Part shown: in pieces, positions 49,415 through 57,323 of the stretch
Layout: each line of letters starts with the position of its first letter
How positions within the stretch are numbered: position 1 is the stretch's first letter
Assembly: GCF_001263355.1 (NCBI RefSeq)
Contig: NZ_LGYO01000003.1
Location: forward strand, 1-64,000
DNA length: 64,000 nucleotides
Direction of reading: 5' to 3'
Source: Acetobacterium bakii
Lineage (GTDB): Bacteria > Bacillota > Clostridia > Eubacteriales > Eubacteriaceae
The notes under the pieces: model-generated
The model's database searches: none
Told to the model about the DNA's origin: nothing
What the model saw: only the letters and a program-made list of their open reading frames with translations
Made by a program: the position numbers and the translations under genes

Positions 49415-50239
49415 ATGAGAAAACGATTTTCGGTATTTGATTTCTTTGAACTCTTTACGATTATCATTACCATAATCGTCATTATTTTCAGTTCAACATT
49501 GATATTGGCAATTGTATTAAAAGGTTTGCCTTATTTAGGCGAAGCATTTTATTCAGAAGAAGTGCGGTTTTCAATCAAGCTGAGCTTGTATACCGCAACC
49601 ATCTCCACAGTAATCTGTATGGCTCTTGCCATACCAACGGCTTATGCATTAACAAGGACGTCGTTTCCATTTAAAAAATTATGTCAAATCATCATTGAAC
49701 TGCCGCTGTCAATGCCTTATTTAGTTCTGGGACTGAGTCTGTTGATTATTTTTTCCTCGGATTTTGGGAAAGCATTGAAAAGCATGGGATTTAAGGTAGT
49801 ATTTGATAAAAACGGTATTATCTTAGCCCAGACCGTTGTCAATTTACCCTATGTGATTCGTTTTATTCGTACCGCATTTGAAGAAGTTGATGAGCGGTTG
49901 GAGTTTATTTCCGGAAGTCTCGGTGCCACAAAATGGGAACGCTTTATAACGATTACCCTGCCCTTATCCAAGAATGCGATTATTACAACCATTATTCTGG
50001 CGTGGTCAAGAGGGCTGGGAGAATTTGGAGCGACACTGATGTTAGTGGGTGCCACGCGAATGAAAACAGAAACCTTGACCACATCGGTTTATTTAAATTT
50101 AGCAACTGGTGACACCGGCGCATCAATGGCATCAGCCACTGTTATTCTGATCATTTCGCTGATATCACTTTTTGTAACCAATTGGATCGGAAAGAAAAAT
50201 ACTCAGGAAAGTCGGATGAAGGATGTGAAGTCATGGTAA
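49415..50239 (+). CDS. modB: Molybdate/tungstate ABC transporter permease
   Basis: 274 residues, about six membrane helices, and the binding-protein-dependent transport motif (EAA loop) SLGATKWERFITITLPLSKN followed by ILAWSRGLGEFGATLMLVG, typical of ModB. It forms the membrane channel for the oxyanion. Short distance to modA and a six-base overlap with the ATPase gene show one operon. Confidence 0.93.
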   Translation: MRKRFSVFDFFELFTIIITIIVIIFSSTLILAIVLKGLPYLGEAFYSEEVRFSIKLSLYTATISTVICMALAIPTAYALTRTSFPFKKLCQIIIELPLSMPYLVLGLSLLIIFSSDFGKALKSMGFKVVFDKNGIILAQTVVNLPYVIRFIRTAFEEVDERLEFISGSLGATKWERFITITLPLSKNAIITTIILAWSRGLGEFGATLMLVGATRMKTETLTTSVYLNLATGDTGASMASATVILIISLISLFVTNWIGKKNTQESRMKDVKSW

Positions 50240-50970
50240 ATTCAATGGTTGAAATCAAAAAATATTCAATTCAATTAGGAAAGTTTAAATTGAAAAACAT
50301 CAATTTGAATATCTGTGAGAAAGAAATATTTGCGGTTTTAGGAAGAACAGGATCAGGAAAAACAGTTCTGCTGGAATCAGTGGCGGGATTTTACAGGAGC
50401 TTTTCCGGAGAAGTGACCATTCAGGGACAACAGGTTATTGATATTCCTTTGGAAAAGCGAGAAATCGGGTTTGTTTATCAGGATTTCGGTTTATTTCCCC
50501 ATATGACGGTTTATGACAATATTACCTATGGTTTGAAAATACGAAGAAAAGACAAAGAATATAAGAAGAAAATGGCAGATCGAATGGCGGAAATTTTGTC
50601 CATCGGTCATATTTTGAATCAATATCCCGGCACATTAAGTGGGGGTGAGCGGCAGCGAACGGCTCTTGCCCGGGCACTTATTCTTGAACCAAAACTGTTG
50701 CTGATGGATGAACCGTTTTCGTCATTGGATCCGGCCACAAAGGAAACCATGTATCAGCAGATTAAGAAAATCCATGAGATTTTTGGGTGTACCATTTTAT
50801 TTGTAACTCACGATTTCAATGAAGCCCAGATAATGGCAGATCGAATCGGAATTATGGTAAATGGCGAATTAAAAGGTATCCGTAAGAGTGCGGATTTATT
50901 TGAAAGTTACCAGGATGAAGAGATTACTGAGTTTCTCTCAGGTTTTCAAGAAAGGCGTATGTGCATATGA
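50233..50970 (+). CDS. modC: Molybdate/tungstate ABC transporter ATP-binding protein
   Basis: 245 residues. Walker A LGRTGSGKTVLLES, Q-loop FVYQDFGLFPHMTV, signature TLSGGERQRTALARAL, Walker B LLLMDEPFSSLD, His switch FVTHDFNEAQ. It lacks the C-terminal TOBE/Mop oxyanion-sensing domain of the larger ModC proteins, so feedback must occur elsewhere. ATG 50233 follows AAGGATGTGAAG; the in-frame ATG at 50182 would overlap modB by 58 bases and is unlikely. Confidence 0.92.
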   Translation: MVNSMVEIKKYSIQLGKFKLKNINLNICEKEIFAVLGRTGSGKTVLLESVAGFYRSFSGEVTIQGQQVIDIPLEKREIGFVYQDFGLFPHMTVYDNITYGLKIRRKDKEYKKKMADRMAEILSIGHILNQYPGTLSGGERQRTALARALILEPKLLLMDEPFSSLDPATKETMYQQIKKIHEIFGCTILFVTHDFNEAQIMADRIGIMVNGELKGIRKSADLFESYQDEEITEFLSGFQERRMCI

Positions 50971-51185
50971 AAGATCTTATTTTACAAGTTAACGGTATTA
51001 TGTGTGAGAAATGTGTCAAAAAAGTTAAAGATGCATTATTGAATAAAGATGGCATAAAAGAGGTTGGTGTCAGCGATGATTATAAAACAGTAACAGTTTT
51101 AGCTGATGAGAATAAAATAAATGCTTTGCAAATTGGCAGTATTATTGAGAAAATAGAAGGCAAGTCATTTAAACTAGCAAAATAA
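50967..51185 (+). CDS. Small heavy-metal-associated (HMA) domain protein
   Basis: 72 residues, one ferredoxin-like HMA domain with the metal-binding loop NGIMCEKCVKKVKDALL (CxxC) and the usual GIKEVGVSDDYKTVTV strand. Such proteins carry copper or other soft metals. Its ATG overlaps the modC stop (ATGA), so it is made together with the molybdate transporter and followed 16 bases later by modD. A copper-type chaperone in a molybdate operon is unexpected. It might counter Cu-Mo antagonism or serve another ligand. Confidence 0.85.
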   Translation: MKDLILQVNGIMCEKCVKKVKDALLNKDGIKEVGVSDDYKTVTVLADENKINALQIGSIIEKIEGKSFKLAK

Positions 51186-51201
51186 ATACGGAGGTGGAGA
51201 T

Positions 51202-52041
51202 ATGTCGTTCATATCAATAAATGAAATAGATAGACTGATTAATGAGGATGTGCCTTATATCGATTTAACCAGCTGGTCTTTAGGAATTAAAGAACAACCG
51301 GGAGAGATTACTTATTTTACACGGGAAGATGCAACGGTGTGCGGAACCGAAGAAGTGAGAGCTATATTTGATCGTTTACGCATTGAAACGCGTTCGATTA
51401 TTTCATCTGGACAGAAAGTAAGCGCCGGAGCGGAATTGATATCAGGGACAGGGCGAGCACAGGATTTGCATATAGCCTGGAAGGTTGGGCAGAATATTCT
51501 GGATAGCTGTTCGGGAATTGCAACAAAAACAAGAAGAATGGTGGATGTTGTGAAGTCATGTAATCCCAAAATGGCAGTATTAACAACCCGTAAGGGCTTT
51601 CCCGGAACAAAAGCACTGGCGACAAAAGCAATTATGGCAGGTGGCGCCATGCCCCATCGACTGGGTTTGTCCGAGACGATCCTCATCTTCAAGCAGCATA
51701 TGAATTTTATTGGAGGATTTGAGGGTTTATTAAATAAATTGCCTGAAATGAAAACAGAATGCTGTGAAAAGAAAGTGATTGTGGAAGCGGCAACACTAGA
51801 GCAGGCAATCAGTCTCTGCCGTGCAGGTGCAGACGGAATACAGTTTGATAAAATGGGTGTTGAAGAACTGATTAAAGCAGTTGATGTCTTAAGAAATGAA
51901 TTTCCAAGCAGTGTGCTTTTAGCGGCGGGAGGAATTAATGAAACAAATATTGCAGCCTATGCCAAAACCAATGTAAATGGGATTATAACAACCAGTTTAT
52001 ACAGCGCAAAACCCATCGATATTGGGGTTAAAATTGGATAA
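51202..52041 (+). CDS. modD: ModD, quinolinate phosphoribosyltransferase-like protein
   Basis: 279 residues, homologous to nicotinate-nucleotide pyrophosphorylase (NadC) but of the ModD type that travels with molybdate transport genes. Visible are YIDLTSWSLGIKEQPGEITY at the start, SGTGRAQDLHIAWKVGQNIL, the KTRRMVDVV and LTTRKGFPGTKALATKA segments, and AGADGIQFDKM and LLAAGGINETNIAAYA at the barrel end. The exact reaction of ModD is not settled. AGGTGG precedes the ATG. A 15-codon relic of a similar gene lies at 58807. Confidence 0.9.
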   Translation: MSFISINEIDRLINEDVPYIDLTSWSLGIKEQPGEITYFTREDATVCGTEEVRAIFDRLRIETRSIISSGQKVSAGAELISGTGRAQDLHIAWKVGQNILDSCSGIATKTRRMVDVVKSCNPKMAVLTTRKGFPGTKALATKAIMAGGAMPHRLGLSETILIFKQHMNFIGGFEGLLNKLPEMKTECCEKKVIVEAATLEQAISLCRAGADGIQFDKMGVEELIKAVDVLRNEFPSSVLLAAGGINETNIAAYAKTNVNGIITTSLYSAKPIDIGVKIG

Positions 52042-52057
52042 ATATACATGATGTATT

Positions 52058-52097
52058 AGATACAGGGATGCTTTGGCACCACTTGTATCTTTTTTTA
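52058..52097 (+). terminator. Terminator of the mod operon
   Basis: AGATACA and TGTATCT arms around a partly paired loop, followed by seven T. Confidence 0.65.
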
Positions 52098-52166
52098 TGG
52101 CTTTTTTTATATATTTTCTGAAGGAAGGTATGTCCAAATAATTAAATAAGTGTTAAAATGAAAAGG

Positions 52167-52195
52167 TTGACAAAAGGATTGATTAAAAATAATCT
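52167..52195 (+). promoter_or_regulatory. Promoter of the sufC-sufB pair
   Basis: TTGACA (52167-52172), 17-base spacer, TAATCT (52190-52195). A ~60-base leader precedes ACGAGGAG and the ATG at 52266. Confidence 0.6.
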
Positions 52196-52265
52196 ATACT
52201 ATTTGGCATGAAAATTAGTATAATAGGAATAGAAAAACATTGAAAGAGCAGAAACGAGGAGAAAA

Positions 52266-53003
52266 ATGTTAAAACTTGAAAATATCTCATTTGAAGTGGA
52301 AAATGAAAAAGAGATTTTAAAAGATGTTAATTTCACTATTGAAAAAGGTAAATTTATTGCAATAACCGGACCAAACGGCGGAGGAAAATCTACCCTTGCC
52401 CGAATTATTTCAGGCGTGGTGAAGCCGACCAGAGGAAAAATTATTTTTAACGGGGAAGATATCACTGACTTATCCATAACGGAACGGGCTCAAAAGGGAA
52501 TCAGCTTTGGCTTCCAGCAACCGGTGCGGTTTAAAGGGATTACGGTAAATGATATTATTAATATTGCCGCAGGAGAAAATATAACTGCGCTTGAAGCCAG
52601 TCACTATTTATCAGAGGTTGGTCTATGTGCCAAGGACTATATCAATCGCGAGCTGAGCGACAAACTTTCAGGGGGCGAAATTAAACGAATTGAAATAGCA
52701 ACCATTATTGCAAGAAATTCAAGCTTGTCAATTTTTGATGAGCCAGAGGCAGGAATCGATCTCTGGAGTTTTAACCATCTGATTGAAGTATTCCGAAAAA
52801 TGCATAAAAATAAGGATGCATCCATTATTATTATTTCCCATCAGGAGCGAATTTTGGATGTTGCGGACGAAATCATAGCCATGGTGGATGGCACCATTAT
52901 TATCCGAGGGGCAAAGGAAAGTGTATTGCCAGAATTGCTCCATTGTGAAAGCCCTGAAAACTGTATGAATTGTCACGATATATTGGAGGCTAAAATAATA
53001 TGA
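52266..53003 (+). CDS. sufC: SufC-like Fe-S assembly ATPase
   Basis: 245 residues, an ABC ATPase of the SufC type: Walker A TGPNGGGKSTLARII, Q-loop FGFQQPVRFKGITV, signature DKLSGGEIKRIEIATI, Walker B LSIFDEPEAGIDLW, His ISHQERIL. SufC drives iron-sulphur cluster assembly on SufB/SufD scaffolds in the cytoplasm. Its stop overlaps the SufB-like gene by four bases (ATGA). A C-terminal Cys cluster (HCESPENCMNCHD) is additional to SufC of E. coli. Confidence 0.9.
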   Translation: MLKLENISFEVENEKEILKDVNFTIEKGKFIAITGPNGGGKSTLARIISGVVKPTRGKIIFNGEDITDLSITERAQKGISFGFQQPVRFKGITVNDIINIAAGENITALEASHYLSEVGLCAKDYINRELSDKLSGGEIKRIEIATIIARNSSLSIFDEPEAGIDLWSFNHLIEVFRKMHKNKDASIIIISHQERILDVADEIIAMVDGTIIIRGAKESVLPELLHCESPENCMNCHDILEAKII

Positions 53004-53920
53004 ATGAAATAGCAAAAGAGTTATTAAAAGAAGTATCCGGACTTGAAGAAATGCCAAAAGGGGCTTATAATATTCGGGAAAACAGCAAAAGCATTGCCCG
53101 ACAATCCAGTGAAAATATTGAAATTGTGAGCAAAGAGGATAAATCAGGGATTGATATTATCGTAAAGCCGAACACAAAATCTGAGCATGTTTTTATACCC
53201 GCATTGGTATCCTGCGGCGGAGTTCATGATTTAGTATACAATGATTTCTTTATCGGGGAGAATGCAGATATTATTATCATTGCCGGCTGTGGTGTCAGTA
53301 CTGGAGATAGCTGTGATGGATCTGAACACAATGGTATTCATCGTTTTTTTCTGGGGAAAAATTCCAGGGTCCGTTATGTAGAAAAACACATCGGTGTAGG
53401 AATCGGTACCGGAAAACGGGTAATTAATCCGGTGACAGAAGTGGAGCAGGAAGAAGGCAGCTTCATGGAGATGGAAACAACCCAGATTAAAGGAGTCGAT
53501 TCCACCAGACGCTTCACGAAGGCGAAACTGAAAGACAATGCTAAACTGGTTATTAAAGAAAAGCTGATGACCCACGGCGATCAATTCGCGGAATCGAAAT
53601 TCGAAGTGGATATGGACGGCGAAGATTCCAGCGTAAATCTTATTTCTCGATCGGTTGCCCGGGATTATTCCAGACAAACCTTTATTTCGAAAATAAACGG
53701 AAATACCCGATGTGTGGGTCACTCGGAATGCGATGCCATTATTATGGATCACGGTGTTGTCAGTGCCATTCCTGAAATTACCGCCAACAGCCTGGATGCG
53801 ACCCTGATTCATGAAGCTGCAATCGGTAAAATCGCCGGAGACCAGATGATTAAACTGATGACCCTTGGTTTAACTGAAGGCGAAGCGGAAGCAAAAATCA
53901 TTGATGGTTTCTTAAATTAA
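53000..53920 (+). CDS. sufB: SufB/SufD-like Fe-S scaffold protein (short form)
   Basis: 306 residues, shorter than classical SufB (~470), with the conserved beta-helix end: SRSVARDYSRQTFISKINGN, CVGHSECDAIIMD, AIPEITANSLDATLIHEAAI and GLTEGEAEAKIIDGFL. With the overlapping SufC-like ATPase it makes a two-gene minimal SUF system as found in archaea and anaerobic Firmicutes. No SufS, SufU or SufE is next to it, so sulphur must come from elsewhere. Confidence 0.88.
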   Translation: MNEIAKELLKEVSGLEEMPKGAYNIRENSKSIARQSSENIEIVSKEDKSGIDIIVKPNTKSEHVFIPALVSCGGVHDLVYNDFFIGENADIIIIAGCGVSTGDSCDGSEHNGIHRFFLGKNSRVRYVEKHIGVGIGTGKRVINPVTEVEQEEGSFMEMETTQIKGVDSTRRFTKAKLKDNAKLVIKEKLMTHGDQFAESKFEVDMDGEDSSVNLISRSVARDYSRQTFISKINGNTRCVGHSECDAIIMDHGVVSAIPEITANSLDATLIHEAAIGKIAGDQMIKLMTLGLTEGEAEAKIIDGFLN

Positions 53921-54113
53921 TAGATCATATAATTTCTGGATTAGAATCGGGTTCACAGATATTAAAAAAAAACAGGCAGATTGAAGCAGGTTTCTCGAAT
54001 ATGAAAAATCAGATCTTTTCTTGAAAGAATCGGTAAATATTTTTGGGTAGAATTTGGTTTGCTGTAATAATTAGATGCTAATAAATAACATCAAAAAAAT
54101 CGGAGGTATTATT

Positions 54114-54482
54114 ATGAAAATTGCATTACCCACTCGTGAAAATTTAATTGATAGTCATTTTGGTCACTGTGAGTATTATACTGTGTTCACCGTTAATGAT
54201 GACAGTAAAGAGATCGTAAATCAGGAAATTATCGCATCCCCCGCGGGATGCGGCTGCAAATCCAATATTGCGACAACGCTTTCAGAAATGGGCGTAAATC
54301 TTTTGCTCGCCGGCAATATGGGCGAAGGGGCCGTGAATGTACTGAATCGAGCAGGCATCGAAGTTGTGCGGGGATGTACCGGAGATGTTAAGGAAGTGGC
54401 TCTAAGCTGGCTGGCCGGATCGGTGTTGGACTCCGGAGAAATGTGCCACGCCCATGATGAAGGGCACGAATGTCAGCACTAA
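54114..54482 (+). CDS. NifX/NifB-type iron-molybdenum cofactor-binding family protein
   Basis: 122 residues with the small RNase-H-like fold of the dinitrogenase Fe-Mo-cofactor family: MKIALPTRENLIDSHFGHCE, ASPAGCGCKSNIATTLSEMG and LLAGNMGEGAVNVLNRAGIE. The C-terminus is His/Cys-rich (MCHAHDEGHECQH), suggesting metal binding. GGAGG precedes ATG 54114. No nitrogenase genes are in the window. Such stand-alone proteins usually occur with DUF134, as here. Confidence 0.88.
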   Translation: MKIALPTRENLIDSHFGHCEYYTVFTVNDDSKEIVNQEIIASPAGCGCKSNIATTLSEMGVNLLLAGNMGEGAVNVLNRAGIEVVRGCTGDVKEVALSWLAGSVLDSGEMCHAHDEGHECQH

Positions 54483-54520
54483 GTCCCAGAACAATCATTT
54501 TCAATAAGGAGCATTAGTAT

Positions 54521-54892
54521 ATGTCCAGACCTGTTAAATGGAAAAAAGTCTGCTGTCTGCCGGAAACGGATTTATTTGGACCCCTCAATGCAAAAAATCT
54601 GGAAGAGGGCATCATTACCATGTCGGTTGAGGAATACGAAACTATCCGTCTGATTGATCTGGAAGGCCTGCTTCAGGAAGAATGTGCAGAAAGCATGCAT
54701 GTGGCACGAACGACGGTCCAGAAAATATATAATGACGCCCGAAAAAAACTAGCCGATGCATTGGTGAATGGAAACGTCCTGAAGATCGAAGGCGGAAATT
54801 ATAAACTGTGCGAAGTTGGGGAAGAAAATTTCGGGTGCAGCCGATGCCGCAAACGTCGAGTTAACGAGCGTTGCGATAAATTGAAGATTTAA
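54521..54892 (+). CDS. DUF134 (UPF0251) DNA-binding protein
   Basis: 123 residues beginning [20 protein letters not shown], the family hallmark. It has a sigma-like helix-turn-helix ([20 protein letters not shown], then [18 protein letters not shown]) and a C-terminal cysteine cluster ([15 protein letters not shown]), so it is a likely metal- or redox-responsive regulator. It is 38 bases downstream of the NifX-like gene, a known partnership. A bidirectional hairpin follows at 55023. Confidence 0.9.
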   Translation: MSRPVKWKKVCCLPETDLFGPLNAKNLEEGIITMSVEEYETIRLIDLEGLLQEECAESMHVARTTVQKIYNDARKKLADALVNGNVLKIEGGNYKLCEVGEENFGCSRCRKRRVNERCDKLKI

Positions 54893-55022
54893 AAAATTTG
54901 GAATCAAGAAATCAACAGACAAGGAATACTCTATTTTAATGAGAGCGGCAATGGGGTGTAAATCCAAATGATTTGGATGGGTCTTCGGCATCAGCGGTTT
55001 TCATTTCAGACTGTAATAAACA

Positions 55023-55068
55023 AAGGGGTAAGAGCTCATTTACAAGCTCTTACCCCTTGAATTTTATT
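55023..55068 (+). terminator. Terminator between DUF134 and marR
   Basis: AAGGGGTAAGAGCT pairs perfectly with AGCTCTTACCCCTT around an 8-base loop, followed by GAATTTTATT. Confidence 0.75.
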
Positions 55069-55137
55069 CATTAGGCAGATTTATTGAAAGTCTCCTGAAA
55101 ATATTTCATAAAGTTGAATAAAATTTCTAAATCCAAC

Positions 55138-55182
55138 TTTACAAAATGTAATTAGGCGGGTATAATGTCCGTGTATATACAC
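55138..55182 (+). promoter_or_regulatory. marR promoter and operator
   Basis: TTTACA (55138-55143), 17-base spacer, TATAAT (55161-55166). The perfect palindrome GTGTATATACAC (55171-55182) sits on the expected start site. A related palindrome precedes the next gene (55649). Confidence 0.7.
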
Positions 55183-55201
55183 GAAAAATATAGGTGATCA
55201 C

Positions 55202-55639
55202 ATGAAAACAGAAAACCAAAATAAAAAGTGGTCAGTTTGCAATTGTCTTAATATGCGGCGGGCCTCTCTGGCGATTACAGAAATTTACGACCATTACTTG
55301 AAATCCTGTCACCTCAGTGTCAGCCAGTTTTCGATTCTAAAACATGTCCATGCAATGGAGCCGGTGAGTGTCAGTGAGTTGGCCAGAGGAATTCGACTGG
55401 ATCGCACCACTTTGGTCCGTAATTTAAAACCCCTTGAACAGCAGGGGCTGATTCATGATATGTCCCAATCGGGAACTCGGAACCGACAGCTTTGCTTAAC
55501 GGTTGCGGGTAACGATAAATTGGAAAAGGCTCATGTTTATTGGAACCAGGCTCAGGACCAGATCGAAGCCCAGCTGGGACAGGAAGACACCCAAATCCTG
55601 CAAGCCCTATTATTAAAAATTGAGGTTTTAGCGCCTTGA
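55202..55639 (+). CDS. MarR-family transcriptional regulator
   Basis: 145 residues with the MarR winged helix: LSVSQFSILKHVHAMEPVSV, ELARGIRLDRTTLVRNLKPL and QSGTRNRQLCLTVAG. Cys near the N-terminus (VCNCLNM) and Cys39 are candidate redox sensors. The leader is only ~30 bases. Palindromes of the GTGTA type in front of it and in front of the next gene suggest that it represses both. Confidence 0.92.
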   Translation: MKTENQNKKWSVCNCLNMRRASLAITEIYDHYLKSCHLSVSQFSILKHVHAMEPVSVSELARGIRLDRTTLVRNLKPLEQQGLIHDMSQSGTRNRQLCLTVAGNDKLEKAHVYWNQAQDQIEAQLGQEDTQILQALLLKIEVLAP

Positions 55640-55648
55640 TTTTTTAAT

Positions 55649-55667
55649 GTGTATCGTGTAGATACAC
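55649..55667 (+). promoter_or_regulatory. Second MarR-type operator
   Basis: GTGTATC-GTGTA-GATACAC is a perfect interrupted palindrome just behind the marR stop and ahead of the DUF2284 gene. It shares the GTGTA half-site with 55171-55182. Confidence 0.6.
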
Positions 55668-55702
55668 TAAATAAACATAAAAAAGAAAGTGAGAAGGCGA
55701 CC

Positions 55703-56014
55703 ATGAAAATGCAAGCTGAAATCGAAAAAGATCTGGCCCAACTGCCCATCCTGGAATATGTTTTTTTAAAACCCAGTGAGATTATTTTTTCAAAGGAAGT
55801 TCGGGATCTTTGTGAGGGCAATAGTTGCGGCATGTATAATACATCATGGGCCTGTCCCCCGGCAGTGGGTAGCTTAGCGGTTTGCATGGAAAAATGTCAC
55901 GCCTATGATAAGGCTATGCTCTTTACCACTGCCACCGAAGTAGCTAGCAGTTTTGATATGAAAGGATGGATGCGTGCCAGGATTGAACATGAGGCATTAA
56001 CCGATCCATTCTGA
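55703..56014 (+). pseudogene. DUF2284 metal-binding protein, C-terminally truncated
   Basis: 103 codons from ATG 55703 (ribosome site GAGAAGG). The conserved start of DUF2284 is there: KEVRDLCEGNSCGMYNTSWA followed by CPPAVGSLAVCMEKCHAYD, with its cysteines. The second half with further cysteines is missing. The frame ends in LTDPF, and 11 bases later the fragment of a different family begins, so a deletion joined two genes. Confidence 0.75.
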
Positions 56015-56025
56015 TCTCTTATGTT

Positions 56026-56436
56026 TTGTCTCAAGGCACTGGTAATCCGCTTTATTCGTTTAGACCCCTTTTTCGCATGACAACTTTTTTTTCAGGCGGC
56101 GACACCGGGAAAGCCAGCATGATGGACGCACCCTTGATTAAAGCGTTTGGAAATAACATCAATCAATTGGAAGAATGCATTATAAAATTGGGCGGAAAAC
56201 CTGAGATTTCAAGTGAACCTCATAGCCGATGCTGGCTATTGGAAGTGTTGCCCAAAATACCGGTCATGATTATCTTTAGGGAAGCCGACGAGGATTTTCC
56301 GGTTGAGATTCAAACCCAATTCGATGAAAGTGCTCCGGAATTTTTGGAATTTGAATGTCTTGCTTTTTTATGCGGCTGCCTTGTCAGAGCATTGATTAAA
56401 ACTGCTGAATATGGGACAGTAGATGGATGGGAGTAG
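56026..56436 (+). pseudogene. DUF3786 protein, N-terminally truncated
   Basis: 136 codons. FSGGDTGKASMMDAPLIKAF, then the LLEVLPKIPVMIIFREADED and FPVEIQTQFDESAPEFLEF segments are typical of the C-terminal two thirds of DUF3786 proteins, which are frequent in acetogens near cobalamin or Fe-S enzymes. The usual N-terminal third is replaced by unrelated codons. An ATG at 56026 exists, but no good ribosome site does. Confidence 0.65.
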
Positions 56437-56597
56437 CAGTCCGTCGAATAGGTAAGATAGTTAAACAGCGACGGCGGGTTCGAAACGGCAGCGACTATTT
56501 TAATTGCGGCAATGTTCGGTTTTGTTCTGAGAAGCGCCATGCATATAAAAACTAAAACAAGCAATTTACATTGATCAAGATGAAATAAAAATTAAAT

Positions 56598-56670
56598 TTA
56601 TAGCATACGCCCTATTGACTTGTGAGTCAATAGGGCGTATGCTATAAACAAAGGTTGACCAGGAAGTCAA
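56598..56670 (+). promoter_or_regulatory. Dual TetR operator with 22-bp palindrome
   Basis: 56598-56619 and 56624-56645 form a perfect 22-base inverted repeat with loop TGTG; its centre reads ATTGAC-N6-GTCAAT (56613-56630). A second GTTGAC-N6-GTCAAC lies at 56653-56670, immediately before the GGGAGG ribosome site. Centres are 40 bases apart. The two TTGAC-N6-GTCAA sites are likely operators of the TetR protein that follows. Confidence 0.7.
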
Positions 56671-56683
56671 CGGGAGGTAAGTT

Positions 56684-57322
56684 ATGGCTATTGATGCCTT
56701 TGAAAAGCTATCGGTCGAAAGAAAAGATGCGATTTTAAAAAGTGGTATCGTTGAGTTTTCCAAAAAATCCTATACGGATGCCAGTACCGAAGAGATAACA
56801 AAAAGCTGCGGCATATCCAAAGGAATACTTTTTCATTATTTCGGGAATAAAAAAGAGTTCTACCTTTATTGTCTTGAAGAGGGATTAAAACAGCTTGTCT
56901 CAGATATTCCAGAGCCTGCAACCTCAGACTTTTACGGGATGATTTTTTCTTATGCCGATGAGAAATATAATTTATGCCGGAAATTTCCACATGAGATGCG
57001 GTTTGCAAACATGGCTGCCCGGGAGATGAGCAGCAAGGTTTTTAATGAAAAAAACAAGGTGCTTGGGCGATATATGATCGAAATGAAAGAGAATTCGCAA
57101 AAGGTGATGGCAAGAGCCGTGAATACACTTAATTTGAAAGAAGCAAACACAGAAAAAGTGACAATGGCCATTTCAATGTACGTAGGAGCCCTCATTAATA
57201 AAAATATAGATACCTATAAGGAAACCCCAGACCTTTTTTTTGAAAAAACTGAAGAAATTAAAGCGGAAATGAAAGAATATATCGACTTGATGTTAATTGG
57301 TGTGGTGAAGGAGGTAAAATAA
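56684..57322 (+). CDS. TetR-family regulator of the PaaK-like gene
   Basis: 212 residues. N-terminal helix-turn-helix STEEITKSCGISKGILFHYF at ~35-54. The C-terminal domain is of the kind that dimerises and binds small hydrophobic ligands (PHEMRFANMAAREMSSKVF). It is followed after one base by the adenylate-forming enzyme, so the pair is an operon, and two TTGAC-N6-GTCAA sites precede it. The ligand may be the carboxylic acid or CoA ester handled by that enzyme, which is inference. Confidence 0.92.
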   Translation: MAIDAFEKLSVERKDAILKSGIVEFSKKSYTDASTEEITKSCGISKGILFHYFGNKKEFYLYCLEEGLKQLVSDIPEPATSDFYGMIFSYADEKYNLCRKFPHEMRFANMAAREMSSKVFNEKNKVLGRYMIEMKENSQKVMARAVNTLNLKEANTEKVTMAISMYVGALINKNIDTYKETPDLFFEKTEEIKAEMKEYIDLMLIGVVKEVK

Positions 57323-57323
57323 A

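Noticed and set aside
53231-53812. 193-codon minus-strand ORF
   Set aside because: Antisense to the SufB-like gene; no family features.
54893-55022. Short frame behind DUF134 (SGNGV... and FGWVFGISG)
   Set aside because: Too short, with no start or family match; it lies just before a terminator.
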